NCBI GenBank assembly: GCA_963556195.1
Contig: CAUVYP010001208.1
Location: forward strand, 2,976,001 to 3,040,000
Direction of reading: 5' to 3'
DNA from: Sepiola atlantica
Lineage: Eukaryota > Mollusca > Cephalopoda > Sepiida > Sepiolidae
Length of the DNA stretch: 64,000 bases
Position 1 is the stretch's first letter. Each line of letters starts with the position of its first letter. The notes under the pieces are model-generated. The model ran no database searches. It saw nothing but the letters and a program-made list of their open reading frames with translations, and was not told the DNA's origin. Made by a program: the position numbers and the translations under genes. This document shows positions 1 through 10,735 of the stretch, piece by piece.

Positions 1-505
1 GAATTGTGCAACGAAACTTTGCAGACCGTCGCGGAGACACACGTTCTACTGAAGTACCAAGTTTCAGAAGTGCAGCTCTTGTACTGCCGGAGATATGTCG
101 ATACAAACTGAATACGCAAAACATCAACAAAATTTAGCGCGTTTTAAAGTTGATATCGCTTTTGTTTATAACTTCCACATTTATTCGAATTGTGCAACGA
201 AACTTTGCACAGATTAGCGGAGTCACATTTTCTACTGAAGTACCCAGTTTCAGAAGTGCAGCTCTTGTACTGCCGGAGATATGTCGATACAAACTGAATA
301 CGCAAAACATCAACAAAATTTAGCGCGTTTTAAAGTTGATATCGCTTTTGTTTATAACTTCCACATTTATTCGAATTGTGCAACGAAACTTTGTAGACAG
401 TCGCGGATAGGCCTTTTCTACTGAGGTACCAAGTTTCAGAAGTGCAGCTCTTGTACTGCCGGAGATATGTCGATACAAACCGAATACGCAAAACATCAAC
501 AAAAT

Positions 506-691
506 TTAGCGCGTTTTAAAGTTGATATCGCTTTTGTTTATAACTTCCACATTTATTCGAATTGTGCAACGAAATTTTGCACAGATTAGCGGAGGCACAT
601 TTTCTACTGAAGTACCAAGTTTCAGAAGTGCAGCTCTTGTACTGCCGGAGATATGTCGATACAAACTGAATACGCAAAACATCAACAAAAT
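506..691 (+). repeat. Prototype monomer, type P1
   Basis: Representative P1 monomer. It has gaaattttgcacagattagc followed by ggaggcacattttc and the common right end aaacatcaac. It is abundant left of 16 kb, where it closes R-T-K-P1 units, and returns at 45.3-46.6 kb and 55.4-57.2 kb. Variants include gcgaaatttttcacag (7,016 and 9,434). Confidence 0.93.
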
Positions 692-877
692 TTAGCGCGT
701 TTTAAAGTTGATATCGCTTTTGTTTATAACTTCCACATTTATTCGAATTGTGCAACGAAACTTTGCAGACCGTCGCGGAGACACACGTTCTACTGAAGTA
801 CCAAGTTTCAGAAGTGCAGCTCTTGTACTGCCGGAGATATGTCGATACAAACTGAATACGCAAAACATCAACAAAAT
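692..877 (+). repeat. Prototype monomer, type R
   Basis: Representative R monomer. The core reads cagaccgtcgcggagacac followed by acgttctactg, and the rest is the common monomer backbone. R normally precedes T and K and follows E, H1 or P1. It differs from the H-type core at about 7 positions, nearly all inside the core block. Like nearly all monomers it contains GATATC (offset 19-24) and the palindrome attcgaat (offset 50-57). Some later copies (61,329; 62,445; 63,375) share an extra change, gaaaccttgc, and so form a sub-lineage. Confidence 0.95.
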
Positions 878-1063
878 TTAGCGCGTTTTAAAGTTGATAT
901 CGCTTTTGTTTATAACTTCCACATTTATTCGAATTGTGCAACGAAACTTTGCACAGATTAGCGGAGTCACATTTTCTACTGAAGTACCCAGTTTCAGAAG
1001 TGCAGCTCTTGTACTGCCGGAGATATGTCGATACAAACTGAATACGCAAAACATCAACAAAAT
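878..1063 (+). repeat. Prototype monomer, type T
   Basis: Representative T monomer. The core is cacagattagcggagtcac followed by attttc, with the linked marker taccca where other types have taccaa. It sits between R and K in almost all units. Copies at 18,735 and 23,013 have the T core but taccaa. Copies at 44,591, 45,707, 46,823, 49,985 and 53,146 share attcgagttg, a sub-lineage that also destroys the attcgaat palindrome. Confidence 0.94.
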
Positions 1064-2179
1064 TTAGCGCGTTTTAAAGTTGATATCGCTTTTGTTTATA
1101 ACTTCCACATTTATTCGAATTGTGCAACGAAATTTTGCACAGATTAGCGGAGGCACATTTTCTACTGAAGTACCAAGTTTCAGAAGTGCAGCTCTTGTAC
1201 TGCCGGAGATATGTCGATACAAACTGAATACGCAAAACATCAACAAAATTTAGCGCGTTTTAAAGTTGATATCGCTTTTGTTTATAACTTCCACATTTAT
1301 TCGAATTGTGCAACGAAACTTTGCAGACCGTCGCGGAGACACACGTTCTACTGAAGTACCAAGTTTCAGAAGTGCAGCTCTTGTACTGCCGGAGATATGT
1401 CGATACAAACTGAATACGCAAAACATCAACAAAATTTAGCGCGTTTTAAAGTTGATATCGCTTTTGTTTATAACTTCCACATTTATTCGAATTGTGCAAC
1501 GAAACTTTGCACAGATTAGCGGAGTCACATTTTCTACTGAAGTACCCAGTTTCAGAAGTGCAGCTCTTGTACTGCCGGAGATATGTCGATACAAACTGAA
1601 TACGCAAAACATCAACAAAATTTAGCGCGTTTTAAAGTTGATATCGCTTTTGTTTATAACTTCCACATTTATTCGAATTGTGCAACGAAACTTTGTAGAC
1701 AGTCGCGGATAGGCCTTTTCTACTGAGGTACCAAGTTTCAGAAGTGCAGCTCTTGTACTGCCGGAGATATGTCGATACAAACCGAATACGCAAAACATCA
1801 ACAAAATTTAGCGCGTTTTAAAGTTGATATCACTTTTGTTTATAACTTCCACATTTATTCGAATTGTGCAACGAAATTTTGCACAGATTAGCGGAGGCAC
1901 ATTTTCTACTGAAGTACCAAGTTTCAGAAGTGCAGCTCTTGTACTGCCGGAGATATGTCGATACAAACTGAATACGCAAAACATCAACAAAATTTAGCGC
2001 GTTTTAAAGTTGATATCGCTTTTGTTTATAACTTCCACATTTATACGAATTGTGCAACGAAATTTTGCACAGATTAGCGGAGGCACATTTTCTACTGAAG
2101 TACCAAGTTTCAGAAGTGCAGCTCTTGTACTGCCGGAGATATGTCGATACAAACTGAATACGCAAAACATCAACAAAAT

Positions 2180-2365
2180 TTAGCGCGTTTTAAAGTTGAT
2201 ATCGCTTTTGTTTATAACTTCCACATTTATTCGAATTGTGCAACGAAATTTTGCACAGATTAGCGGATGCACATTTTCTACTGAAGTACCAAGTTTCAGA
2301 AGTGCAGCTCTTGTACTGCCGGAGATATGTCGATACAAACTGAATACGCAAAACATCAACAAAAT
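2180..2365 (+). repeat. Rare monomer type M, two copies
   Basis: A P1 derivative with gcggatgcac instead of gcggaggcac. I found it only here and at 4,598-4,783, exactly 2,418 bp apart, in equivalent places of the duplicated 12-mer. It is a lineage marker for that duplication. Confidence 0.9.
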
Positions 2366-3109
2366 TTAGCGCGTTTTAAAGTTGATATCGCTTTTGTTTA
2401 TAACTTCCACATTTATTCGAATTGTGCAACGAAACTTTGCAGACCGTCGCGGAGACACACGTTCTACTGAAGTACCAAGTTTCAGAAGTGCAGCTCTTGT
2501 ACTGCCGGAGATATGTCGATACAAACTTAATACGCAAAACATCAACAAAATTTAGCGCGTTTTAAAGTTGATATCGCTTTTGTTTATAACTTCCACATTT
2601 ATTCGAATTGTGCAACGAAACTTTGCACAGATTAGCGGAGTCACATTTTCTACTGAAGTACCCAGTTTCAGAAGTGCAGCTCTTGTACTGCCGGAGATAT
2701 GTCGATACAAACTGAATACGCAAAACATCAACAAAATTTAGCGCGTTTTAAAGTTGATATCGCTTTTGTTTATAACTTCCACATTTATTCGAATTGTGCA
2801 ACGAAACTTTGTAGACAGTCGCGGATAGGCCTTTTCTACTGAGGTACCAAGTTTCAGAAGTGCAGCTCTTGTACTGCCGGAGATATGTCGATACAAACCG
2901 AATACGCAAAACATCAACAAAATTTAGCGCGTTTTAAAGTTGATATCGCTTTTGTTTATAACTTCCACATTTATTCGAATTGTGCAACGAAATTTTGCAC
3001 AGATTAGCGGAGGCATATTTTCTACTGAAGTACCAAGTTTCAGAAGTGCAGCTCTTGTACTGCCGGAGATATGTCGATACAAACTGAATACGCAAAACAT
3101 CAACAAAAT

Positions 3110-3295
3110 TTAGCGCGTTTTAAAGTTGATATCGCTTTTGTTTATAACTTCCACATTTATTCGAATTGTGCAACGAAATTTTGCACAGATTAGCGGAGGC
3201 ACATTTTCTACTGAAGTACCAAGTTTCAGAAGTGCAGCTCTTGTACTGCCGGAGATATGTCGATACAAACTGAATACGCAAACTATCAACAAAAT
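3110..3295 (+). repeat. Prototype monomer, type P2
   Basis: P1 core joined to the right end gcaaactatcaac, followed almost without exception by an L1 monomer whose left end is tagtgcga. P2 and L1 therefore behave as a linked dimer of 372 bp across the whole array, and this dimer is the most regular two-monomer element in the window. Confidence 0.93.
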
Positions 3296-3481
3296 TTAGT
3301 GCGATTTAAAGTTGATATCGCTTTTGTTTATAACTTCACCATTCTTTAGAATTGTGCAACGAAACTTTGCAGAGATAAGCGGAGTCACATGCTCTACTGA
3401 AGTACCAAGTTTCAGAAGTGCAGCTCTTTTACTGCCGGAGATATGTCGATACAAACTGAATACGCAAAACATCAACAAAAT
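3296..3481 (+). repeat. Prototype monomer, type L1
   Basis: Representative L1 monomer. Its differences are spread along the unit rather than confined to the core: left end tagtgcgattt, tcaccattctttagaattg in place of the ttcgaa block, agagataagcgg, catgctc, and cagctctttt. I count about 11 differences from H1, roughly 94% identity. It lacks the TTCGAA site present in most monomers. It follows P2 and precedes H, K, S, R or P1. Confidence 0.94.
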
Positions 3482-3667
3482 TTAGCGCGTTTTAAAGTTG
3501 ATATCGCTTTTGTTTATAACTTCCACATTTATTCGAATTGTGCAACGAAACTTTGCACAGATTAGCGGAGGCACATTTTCTACTGAAGTACCAAGTTTCA
3601 GAAGTGCAGCTCTTGTACTGCCGGAGATATGTCGATACAAACTGAATACGCAAAACATCAACAAAAT
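3482..3667 (+). repeat. P1-like spacer monomer between 12-mer copies
   Basis: A single monomer with the ggaggcac marker of P1 but gaaactttgcac instead of gaaattttgcac. It separates the two 12-mers and makes the repeat period 13 monomers (2,418 bp). Confidence 0.85.
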
Positions 3668-5899
3668 TTAGCGCGTTTTAAAGTTGATATCGCTTTTGTT
3701 TATAACTTCCACATTTATTCGAATTGTGCAACGAAACTTTGCAGACCGTCGCGGAGACACACGTTCTACTGAAGTACCAAGTTTCAGAAGTGCAGCTCTT
3801 GTACTGCCGGAGATATGTCGATACAAACTGAATACGCAAAACATCAACAAAATTTAGCGCGTTTTAAAGTTGATATCGCTTTTGTTTATAACTTCCACAT
3901 TTATTCGAATTGTGCAACGAAACTTTGCACAGATTAGCGGAGTCACATTTTCTACTGAAGTACCCAGTTTCAGAAGTGCAGCTCTTGTACTGCCGGAGAT
4001 ATGTCGATACAAACTGAATACGCAAAACATCAACAAAATTTAGCGCGTTTTAAAGTTGATATCGCTTTTGTTTATAACTTCCACATTTATTCGAATTGTG
4101 CAACGAAACTTTGTAGACAGTCGCGGATAGGCCTTTTCTACTGAGGTACCAAGTTTCAGAAGTGCAGCTCTTGTACTGCCGGAGATATGTCGATACAAAC
4201 CGAATACGCAAAACATCAACAAAATTTAGCGCGTTTTAAAGTTGATATCACTTTTGTTTATAACTTCCACATTTATTCGAATTGTGCAACGAAATTTTGC
4301 ACAGATTAGCGGAGGCACATTTTCTACTGAAGTACCAAGTTTCAGAAGTGCAGCTCTTGTACTGCCGGAGATATGTCGATACAAACTGAATACGCAAAAC
4401 ATCAACAAAATTTAGCGCGTTTTAAAGTTGATATCGCTTTTGTTTATAACTTCCACATTTATACGAATTGTGCAACGAAATTTTGCACAGATTAGCGGAG
4501 GCACATTTTCTACTGAAGTACCAAGTTTCAGAAGTGCAGCTCTTGTACTGCCGGAGATATGTCGATACAAACTGAATACGCAAAACATCAACAAAATTTA
4601 GCGCGTTTTAAAGTTGATATCGCTTTTGTTTATAACTTCCACATTTATTCGAATTGTGCAACGAAATTTTGCACAGATTAGCGGATGCACATTTTCTACT
4701 GAAGTACCAAGTTTCAGAAGTGCAGCTCTTGTACTGCCGGAGATATGTCGATACAAACTGAATACGCAAAACATCAACAAAATTTAGCGCGTTTTAAAGT
4801 TGATATCGCTTTTGTTTATAACTTCCACATTTATTCGAATTGTGCAACGAAACTTTGCAGACCGTCGCGGAGACACACGTTCTACTGAAGTACCAAGTTT
4901 CAGAAGTGCAGCTCTTGTACTGCCGGAGATATGTCGATACAAACTTAATACGCAAAACATCAACAAAATTTAGCGCGTTTTAAAGTTGATATCGCTTTTG
5001 TTTATAACTTCCACATTTATTCGAATTGTGCAACGAAACTTTGCACAGATTAGCGGAGTCACATTTTCTACTGAAGTACCCAGTTTCAGAAGTGCAGCTC
5101 TTGTACTGCCGGAGATATGTCGATACAAACTGAATACGCAAAACATCAACAAAATTTAGCGCGTTTTAAAGTTGATATCGCTTTTGTTTATAACTTCCAC
5201 ATTTATTCGAATTGTGCAACGAAACTTTGTAGACAGTCGCGGATAGGCCTTTTCTACTGAGGTACCAAGTTTCAGAAGTGCAGCTCTTGTACTGCCGGAG
5301 ATATGTCGATACAAACCGAATACGCAAAACATCAACAAAATTTAGCGCGTTTTAAAGTTGATATCGCTTTTGTTTATAACTTCCACATTTATTCGAATTG
5401 TGCAACGAAATTTTGCACAGATTAGCGGAGTCACATTTTCTACTGAAGTACCAAGTTTCAGAAGTGCAGCTCTTGTACTGCCGGAGATATGTCGATACAA
5501 ACTGAATACGCAAAACATCAACAAAATTTAGCGCGTTTTAAAGTTGATATCGCTTTTGTTTATAACTTCCACATTTATTCGAATTGTGCAACGAAATTTT
5601 GCACAGATTAGCGGAGGCACATTTTCTACTGAAGTACCAAGTTTCAGAAGTGCAGCTCTTGTACTGCCGGAGATATGTCGATACAAACTGAATACGCAAA
5701 CTATCAACAAAATTTAGTGCGATTTAAAGTTGATATCGCTTTTGTTTATAACTTCACCATTCTTTAGAATTGTGCAACGAAACTTTGCAGAGATAAGCGG
5801 AGTCACATGCTCTACTGAAGTACCAAGTTTCAGAAGTGCAGCTCTTTTACTGCCGGAGATATGTCGATACAAACTGAATACGCAAAACATCAACAAAAT
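3668..5899 (+). repeat. 12-monomer HOR unit, copy B
   Basis: Same order as the unit at 1,250-3,481 with the same private variants (gatatcacttttg near 4,249, ttatacgaattg near 4,463, M at 4,598, aaacttaatac near 4,944). One slot differs: the monomer at 5,342 has the gaaatttt start of P1 but the gtcacatttt of T, a hybrid core. Confidence 0.9.
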
Positions 5900-6085
5900 T
5901 TAGCGCGTTTTAAAGTTGATATCGCTTTTGTTTATAACTTCCACATTTATTCGAATTGTGCAACGAAACTTTGCACAGATTAGCGGAGTCACATGTTCTA
6001 CTGAAGTACCAAGTTTCAGAAGTGCAGCTCTTGTACTGCCGGAGATATGTCGATAAAAACTGAATACGCAAACTATCAACAAAAT

Positions 6086-6271
6086 TTAGTGCGATTTAAA
6101 GTTGATATCGCTTTTGTTTATAACTTCACCATTCTTTAGAATTGTGCAACGAAACTTTGCAGAGATAAGCGGAGTCACATGCTCTACTAAAGTACCAAGT
6201 TTCAGAATTGCAGCTCTTTTACTGCCGGAGATATGTCGATACAAACTGAATACGCAAAACATCGACAAAAT
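6086..6271 (+). repeat. Prototype monomer, type L2
   Basis: L1-like monomer with cagaattgcagc instead of cagaagtgcagc and the right end acatcgacaaa instead of acatcaacaaa. It follows H2 and precedes E, H1 or V. Copies at 38,454, 40,500 and 42,173 keep aattgcag but have the ordinary catcaac right end, and later copies (e.g. 44,033, 49,427, 60,957, 63,003) keep the catcgac end but have aagtgcag. The two markers therefore separate by recombination or mutation. Confidence 0.92.
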
Positions 6272-6457
6272 TTAGCGCGTTTTAAAGTTGATATCGCTTT
6301 TGTTTATAACTTCCACATTTATTCGAATTGTGCAACGAAATTCTGCACAGATTAGCGGAGTCACATGTTCTACTGAAGTACCAAGTTTCAGAAGTGCAGC
6401 TCTTGTACTGCCGGAGATATGTCGATACAAACTGAATACGCAAAACATCAACAAAAT
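6272..6457 (+). repeat. Prototype monomer, type E
   Basis: H-like core with gaaattctgcac in place of gaaactttgcac. It follows L2 and precedes R. It is present at 6.3-21.3 kb and again at 44.2-58.2 kb. Between about 22.6 and 42.5 kb, and after 59.4 kb, H1 fills the same slot. Confidence 0.92.
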
Positions 6458-6829
6458 TTAGCGCGTGTTAAAGTTAATATCGCTTTTGTTTATAACTTCC
6501 ACATTTATTCGAATTGTGCAACGAAACTTTGCAGACCGTCGCGGAGACACACGTTCTACTGAAGTACCAAGTTTCAGAAGTGCAGCTCTTGTACTGCCGG
6601 AGATATGTCGATAAAAACTGAATACGCAAAACATCAACAAAATTTAGCGCGTTTTAAAGTTGATATCGCTTTTGTTTATAACTTCCACATTTATTCGAAT
6701 TGTGCAACGAAACTTTGTAGACAGTCGCGGATAGGCCTTTTCTACTGAGGTACCAAGTTTCAGAAGTGCAGCTCTTGTACTGCCGGAGATATGTCGATAC
6801 AAACTGAATACGCAAAACATCAACAAAAT

Positions 6830-7015
6830 TTAGCGCGTTTTAAAGTTGATATCGCTTTTGTTTATAACTTCCACATTTATTCGAATTGTGCAACGAAACT
6901 TTGCAGACAGTCGCGGAGACACATGTTCTACTGAAGTACCAAGTCTCAGAAGTGCAGCTCTTGTACTGCCGGAGATATGTCGATACAAACCGAATACGCA
7001 AAACATCAACAAAAT
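6830..7015 (+). repeat. Prototype monomer, type S
   Basis: Representative S monomer. The core is cagacagtcgcggagacac followed by atgttc. The right end is aaaccgaatac instead of aaactgaatac. Copies left of about 36 kb often also have gtctcag instead of gtttcag, and a subset (19,107; 23,385; 28,779; 31,942; 35,291) has ctcagtagtgc. S follows K and precedes V, P1 or P2. Confidence 0.94.
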
Positions 7016-7945
7016 TTAGCGCGTTTTAAAGTTGATATCGCTTTTGTTTATAACTTCCACATTTATTCGAATTGTGCAACGAAATTTTTCACAGATTAGC
7101 GGAGGCACATTTTCTACTGAAGTACCAAGTTTCAGAAGTGCAGCTCTTGTACTGCCGGAGATATGTCGATACAAACTGAATACACAAAACATCAACAAAA
7201 TTTAGCGCGTTTTAAAGTTGATATCGCTTTTGTTTATAACTTCCACATTTATTCGAATTGTGCAACGAAACTTTGCAGACCGTCGCGGAGACACACGTTC
7301 TACTGAAGTACCAAGTTTCAGAAGTGCAGCTCTTGTACTGCCGGAGATATGTCGATACAAACTGAATACGCAAAACATCAACAAAATTTAGCGCGTTTTA
7401 AAGTTGATATCGCTTTTGTTTATAACTTCCACATTTATTCGAATTGTGCAACGAAACTTTGCACAGATTAGCGGAGTCACATTTTCTACTGAAGTACCCA
7501 GTTTCAGAAGTGCAGCTCTTGTACTGCCGGAGATATGTCGATACAAACTGAATACGCAAAACATCAACAAAATTTAGCGCGTTTTAAAGTTGATATCGCT
7601 TTTGTTTATAACTTCCACATTTATTCGAATTGTGCAACGAAACTTTGTAGACAGTCGCGGATAGGCCTTTTCTACTGAGGTACCAAGTTTCAGAAGTGCA
7701 GCTCTTGTACTGCCGGAGATATGTCGATACAAACCGAATACGCAAAACATCAACAAAATTTAGCGCGTTTTAAAGTTGATATCGCTTTTGTTTATAACTT
7801 CCACATTTATTCGAATTGTGCAACGAAATTTTGCACAGATTAGCGGAGGCACATTTTCTACTGAAGTACCAAGTTTCAGAAGTGCAGCTCTTGTACTGCC
7901 GGAGATATGTCGATACAAACTGAATACGCAAAACATCAACAAAAT

Positions 7946-9619
7946 TTAGCGCGTTTTAAAGTTGATATCGCTTTTGTTTATAACTTCCACATTTATTCGA
8001 ATTGTGCAACGAAATTTTGCACAGATTAGCGGAGGCACATTTTCTACTGAAGTACCAAGTTTCAGAAGTGCAGCTCTTGTACTGCCGGAGATATGTCGAT
8101 ACAAACTGAATACGCAAACTATCAACAAAATTTAGTGCGATTTAAAGTTGATATCGCTTTTGTTTATAACTTCACCATTCTTTAGAATTGTGCAACTAAA
8201 CTTTGCAGAGATAAGCGGAGTCACATGCTCTACTGAAGTACCAAGTTTCAGAAGTGCAGCTTTTTTACTGCCGGAGATATGTCGATAAAAACTGAATACG
8301 CAAAACATCAACAAAATTTAGCGCGTTTTAAAGTTGATATCGCTTTTGTTTATAACTTCCACATTTATTCGAATTGTGCAACGAAACTTTGCACAGATTA
8401 GCGGAGTCACATGTTCTACTGAAGTACCAAGTTTCAGAAGTGCAGCTCTTGTACTGCCGGAGATATGTCGATAAAAACTGAATACGCAAACTATCAACAA
8501 AATTTAGTGCGATTTAAAGTTGATATCGCTTTTGTTTATAACTTCACCATTCTTTAGAATTGTGCAACGAAACTTTGCAGAGATAAGCGGAGTCACATGC
8601 TCTACTAAAGTACCAAGTTTCAGAATTGCAGCTCTTTTACTGCCGGAGATATGTCGATACAAACTGAATACGCAAAACATCGACAAAATTTAGCGCGTTT
8701 TAAAGTTGATATCGCTTTTGTTTATAACTTCCACATTTATTCGAATTGTGCAACGAAATTCTGCACAGATTAGCGGAGTCACATGTTCTACTGAAGTACC
8801 AAGTTTCAGAAGTGCAGCTCTTGTACTGCCGGAGATATGTCGATACAAACTGAATACGCAAAACATCAACAAAATTTAGCGCGTGTTAAAGTTGATATCG
8901 CTTTTGTTTATAACTTCCACATTTATTCGAATTGTGCAACGAAACTTTGCAGACCGTCGCGGAGACACACGTTCTACTGAAGTACCAAGTTTCAGAAGTG
9001 CAGCTCTTGTACTGCCGGAGATATGTCGATAAAAACTGAATACGCAAAACATCAACAAAATTTAGCGCGTTTTAAAGTTGATATCGCTTTTGTTTATAAC
9101 TTCCACATTTATTCGAATTGTGCAACGAAACTTTGTAGACAGTCACGGATAGGCCTTTTCTACTGAGGTACCAAGTTTCAGAAGTGCAGCTCTTGTACTG
9201 CCGGAGATATGTCGATACAAACTGAATACGCAAAACATCAACAAAATTTAGCGCGTTTTAAAGTTGATATCGCTTTTGTTTATAACTTCCACATTTATTC
9301 GAATTGTGCAACGAAACTTTGCAGACAGTCGCGGAGACACATGTTCTACTGAAGTACCAAGTCTCAGAAGTGCAGCTCTTGTACTGCCGGAGATATGTCG
9401 ATACAAACCGAATACGCAAAACATCAACAAAATTTAGCGCGTTTTAAAGTTGATATCGCTTTTGTTTATAACTTCCACATTTATTCGAATTGTGCAACGA
9501 AATTTTTCACAGATTAGCGGAGGCACATTTTCTACTGAAGTACCAAGTTTCAGAAGTGCAGCTCTTGTACTGCCGGAGATATGTCGATACAAACTGAATA
9601 CACAAAACATCAACAAAAT
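7946..9619 (+). repeat. 13-monomer HOR unit, copy B, truncated to nine monomers
   Basis: Order P2, L1, H2, L2, E, R, K, S, P1, matching 5,528-7,201 at +2,418 bp. It has its own changes: the L1 at 8,132 has caactaaac and gcagctttttt, and the K at 9,062 has cagtcacgg. The R-T-K-P1 tail of copy A is absent and replaced by a chimeric monomer at 9,620. Confidence 0.87.
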
Positions 9620-9805
9620 TTAGCGCGTTTTAAAGTTGATATCGCTTTTGTTTATAACTTCCACATTTATTCGAATTGTGCAACGAAACTTTGCAGAGAT
9701 AAGCGGAGTCACATGCTCTACTGAAGTACCAAGTTTCAGAAGTGCAGCTCTTTTACTGCCGGAGAAATGTCGATACAAACTGAATACGCAAAACATCAAC
9801 AAAAT
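9620..9805 (+). repeat. Chimeric monomer: common left half, L-class right half
   Basis: The left part has tagcgcgtttt and ttccacatttattcgaattg, as in non-L types. The right part has gcagagataagcgg, catgctc and cagctctttt, as in L1. Because the segment gaattgtgcaacgaaacttt is shared by both parents, the junction lies within or near 9,680-9,698. The monomer also has a private ggagaaatg. It lies in the slot where L1 and H2 would be expected, which fits a deletion by unequal exchange inside a monomer. Confidence 0.85.
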
Positions 9806-10735
9806 TTAGTGCGATTTAAAGTTGATATCGCTTTTGTTTATAACTTCACCATTCTTTAGAATTGTGCAACGAAACTTTGCAGAGATAAGCGGAGTCACAT
9901 GCTCTACTGAAGTACCAAGTTTCAGAATTGCAGCTCTTTTACTGCCGGAGATATGTCGATACAAACTGAATACGCAAAACATCGACAAAATTTAGCGCGT
10001 TTTAAAGTTGATATCGCTTTTGTTTATAACTTCCACATTTATTCGAATTGTGCAACGAAATTCTGCACAGATTAGCGGAGTCACATGTTCTACTGAAGTA
10101 CCAAGTTTCAGAAGTGCAGCTCTTGTACTGCCGGAGATATGTCGATACAAACTGAATACGCAAAACATCAACAAAATTTAGCGCGTTTTAAAGTTGATAT
10201 CGTTTTTGTTTATAACTTCCACATTTATTCGAATTGTGCAACGAAACTTTGCAGACCGTCGCGGAGACACACGTTCTACTGAAGTACCAAGTTTCAGAAG
10301 TGCAGCTCTTGTACTGCCGGAGATATGTCGATACAAACTGAATACGCAAAACATCAACAAAATTTAGCGCGTTTTAAAGTTGATATCGCTTTTGTTTATA
10401 ACTTCCACATTTATTCGAATTGTGCAACGAAACTTTGTAGACAGTCGCGGATAGGCCTTTTCTACTGAGGTACCAAGTTTCAGAAGTGCAGCTCTTGTAC
10501 TACCGGAGATATGTCGATACAAACTGAATACGCAAAACATCAACAAAATTTAGCGCGTTTTAAAGTTGATATCGCTTTTGTTTATAACTTCCACATTTAT
10601 TCGAATTGTGCAACGAAACTTTGCAGACAGTCGCGGAGACACATGTTCTACTGAAGTACCAAGTCTCAGAAGTGCAGCTCTTGTACTGCCGGAGATATGT
10701 CGATACAAACCGAATACGCAAAACATCAACAAAAT
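9806..10735 (+). repeat. Five-monomer remnant L2, E, R, K, S
   Basis: Continues the unit order after the chimeric monomer. The R at 10,178 has gatatcgtttttg, seen only once by me, and the K at 10,364 has tgtactaccgg. S then joins directly to P2 of the next unit. Confidence 0.85.

Larger units (their letters stand above)
1..1249 (+). repeat. R-T-K-P1 and R-T-P1 sub-units at the left edge
   Basis: Partial R (1-133), then T, K (aaaccg end), P1, R, T, P1. This is one four-monomer unit followed by a three-monomer unit that lacks K. The array begins mid-monomer, so its left border is not in the window. Confidence 0.88.
1250..3481 (+). repeat. 12-monomer HOR unit, copy A
   Basis: Order R, T, K, P1, P1, M, R, T, K, P1, P2, L1. 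Diagnostic private changes are gatatcacttttg in the first P1, ttatacgaattg in the second P1, the M monomer, and aaacttaatac in the second R. The copy at 3,668-5,899 shares them 2,418 bp downstream. The first P1 of the second half has gcatattttc, a private change of this copy. Confidence 0.9.
5528..7945 (+). repeat. 13-monomer HOR unit, copy A
   Basis: Order P2, L1, H2, L2, E, R, K, S, P1, R, T, K, P1 (2,418 bp). It shares its first dimer with the end of the preceding 12-mer. Markers shared with the next copy are gcgtgttaaag at the start of R (6,458 and 8,876), cgataaaaactg in that R, gaaatttttcacag and gaatacacaaaac in P1 (7,016 and 9,434). Confidence 0.88.

Noticed and set aside
1..186. Internal sub-repeat structure of the monomer (e.g. 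two 93-bp halves)
   Set aside because: I compared the halves by eye and saw only short chance matches such as gatat. A formal self-alignment of the consensus would settle it.
183..205. CENP-B box-like motif on the minus strand near ttcgttgcaca
   Set aside because: The first part fits TTCGNNNNANN, but the required CGGG end is attc here. No monomer type I checked restores it, so there is no support for a CENP-B box.
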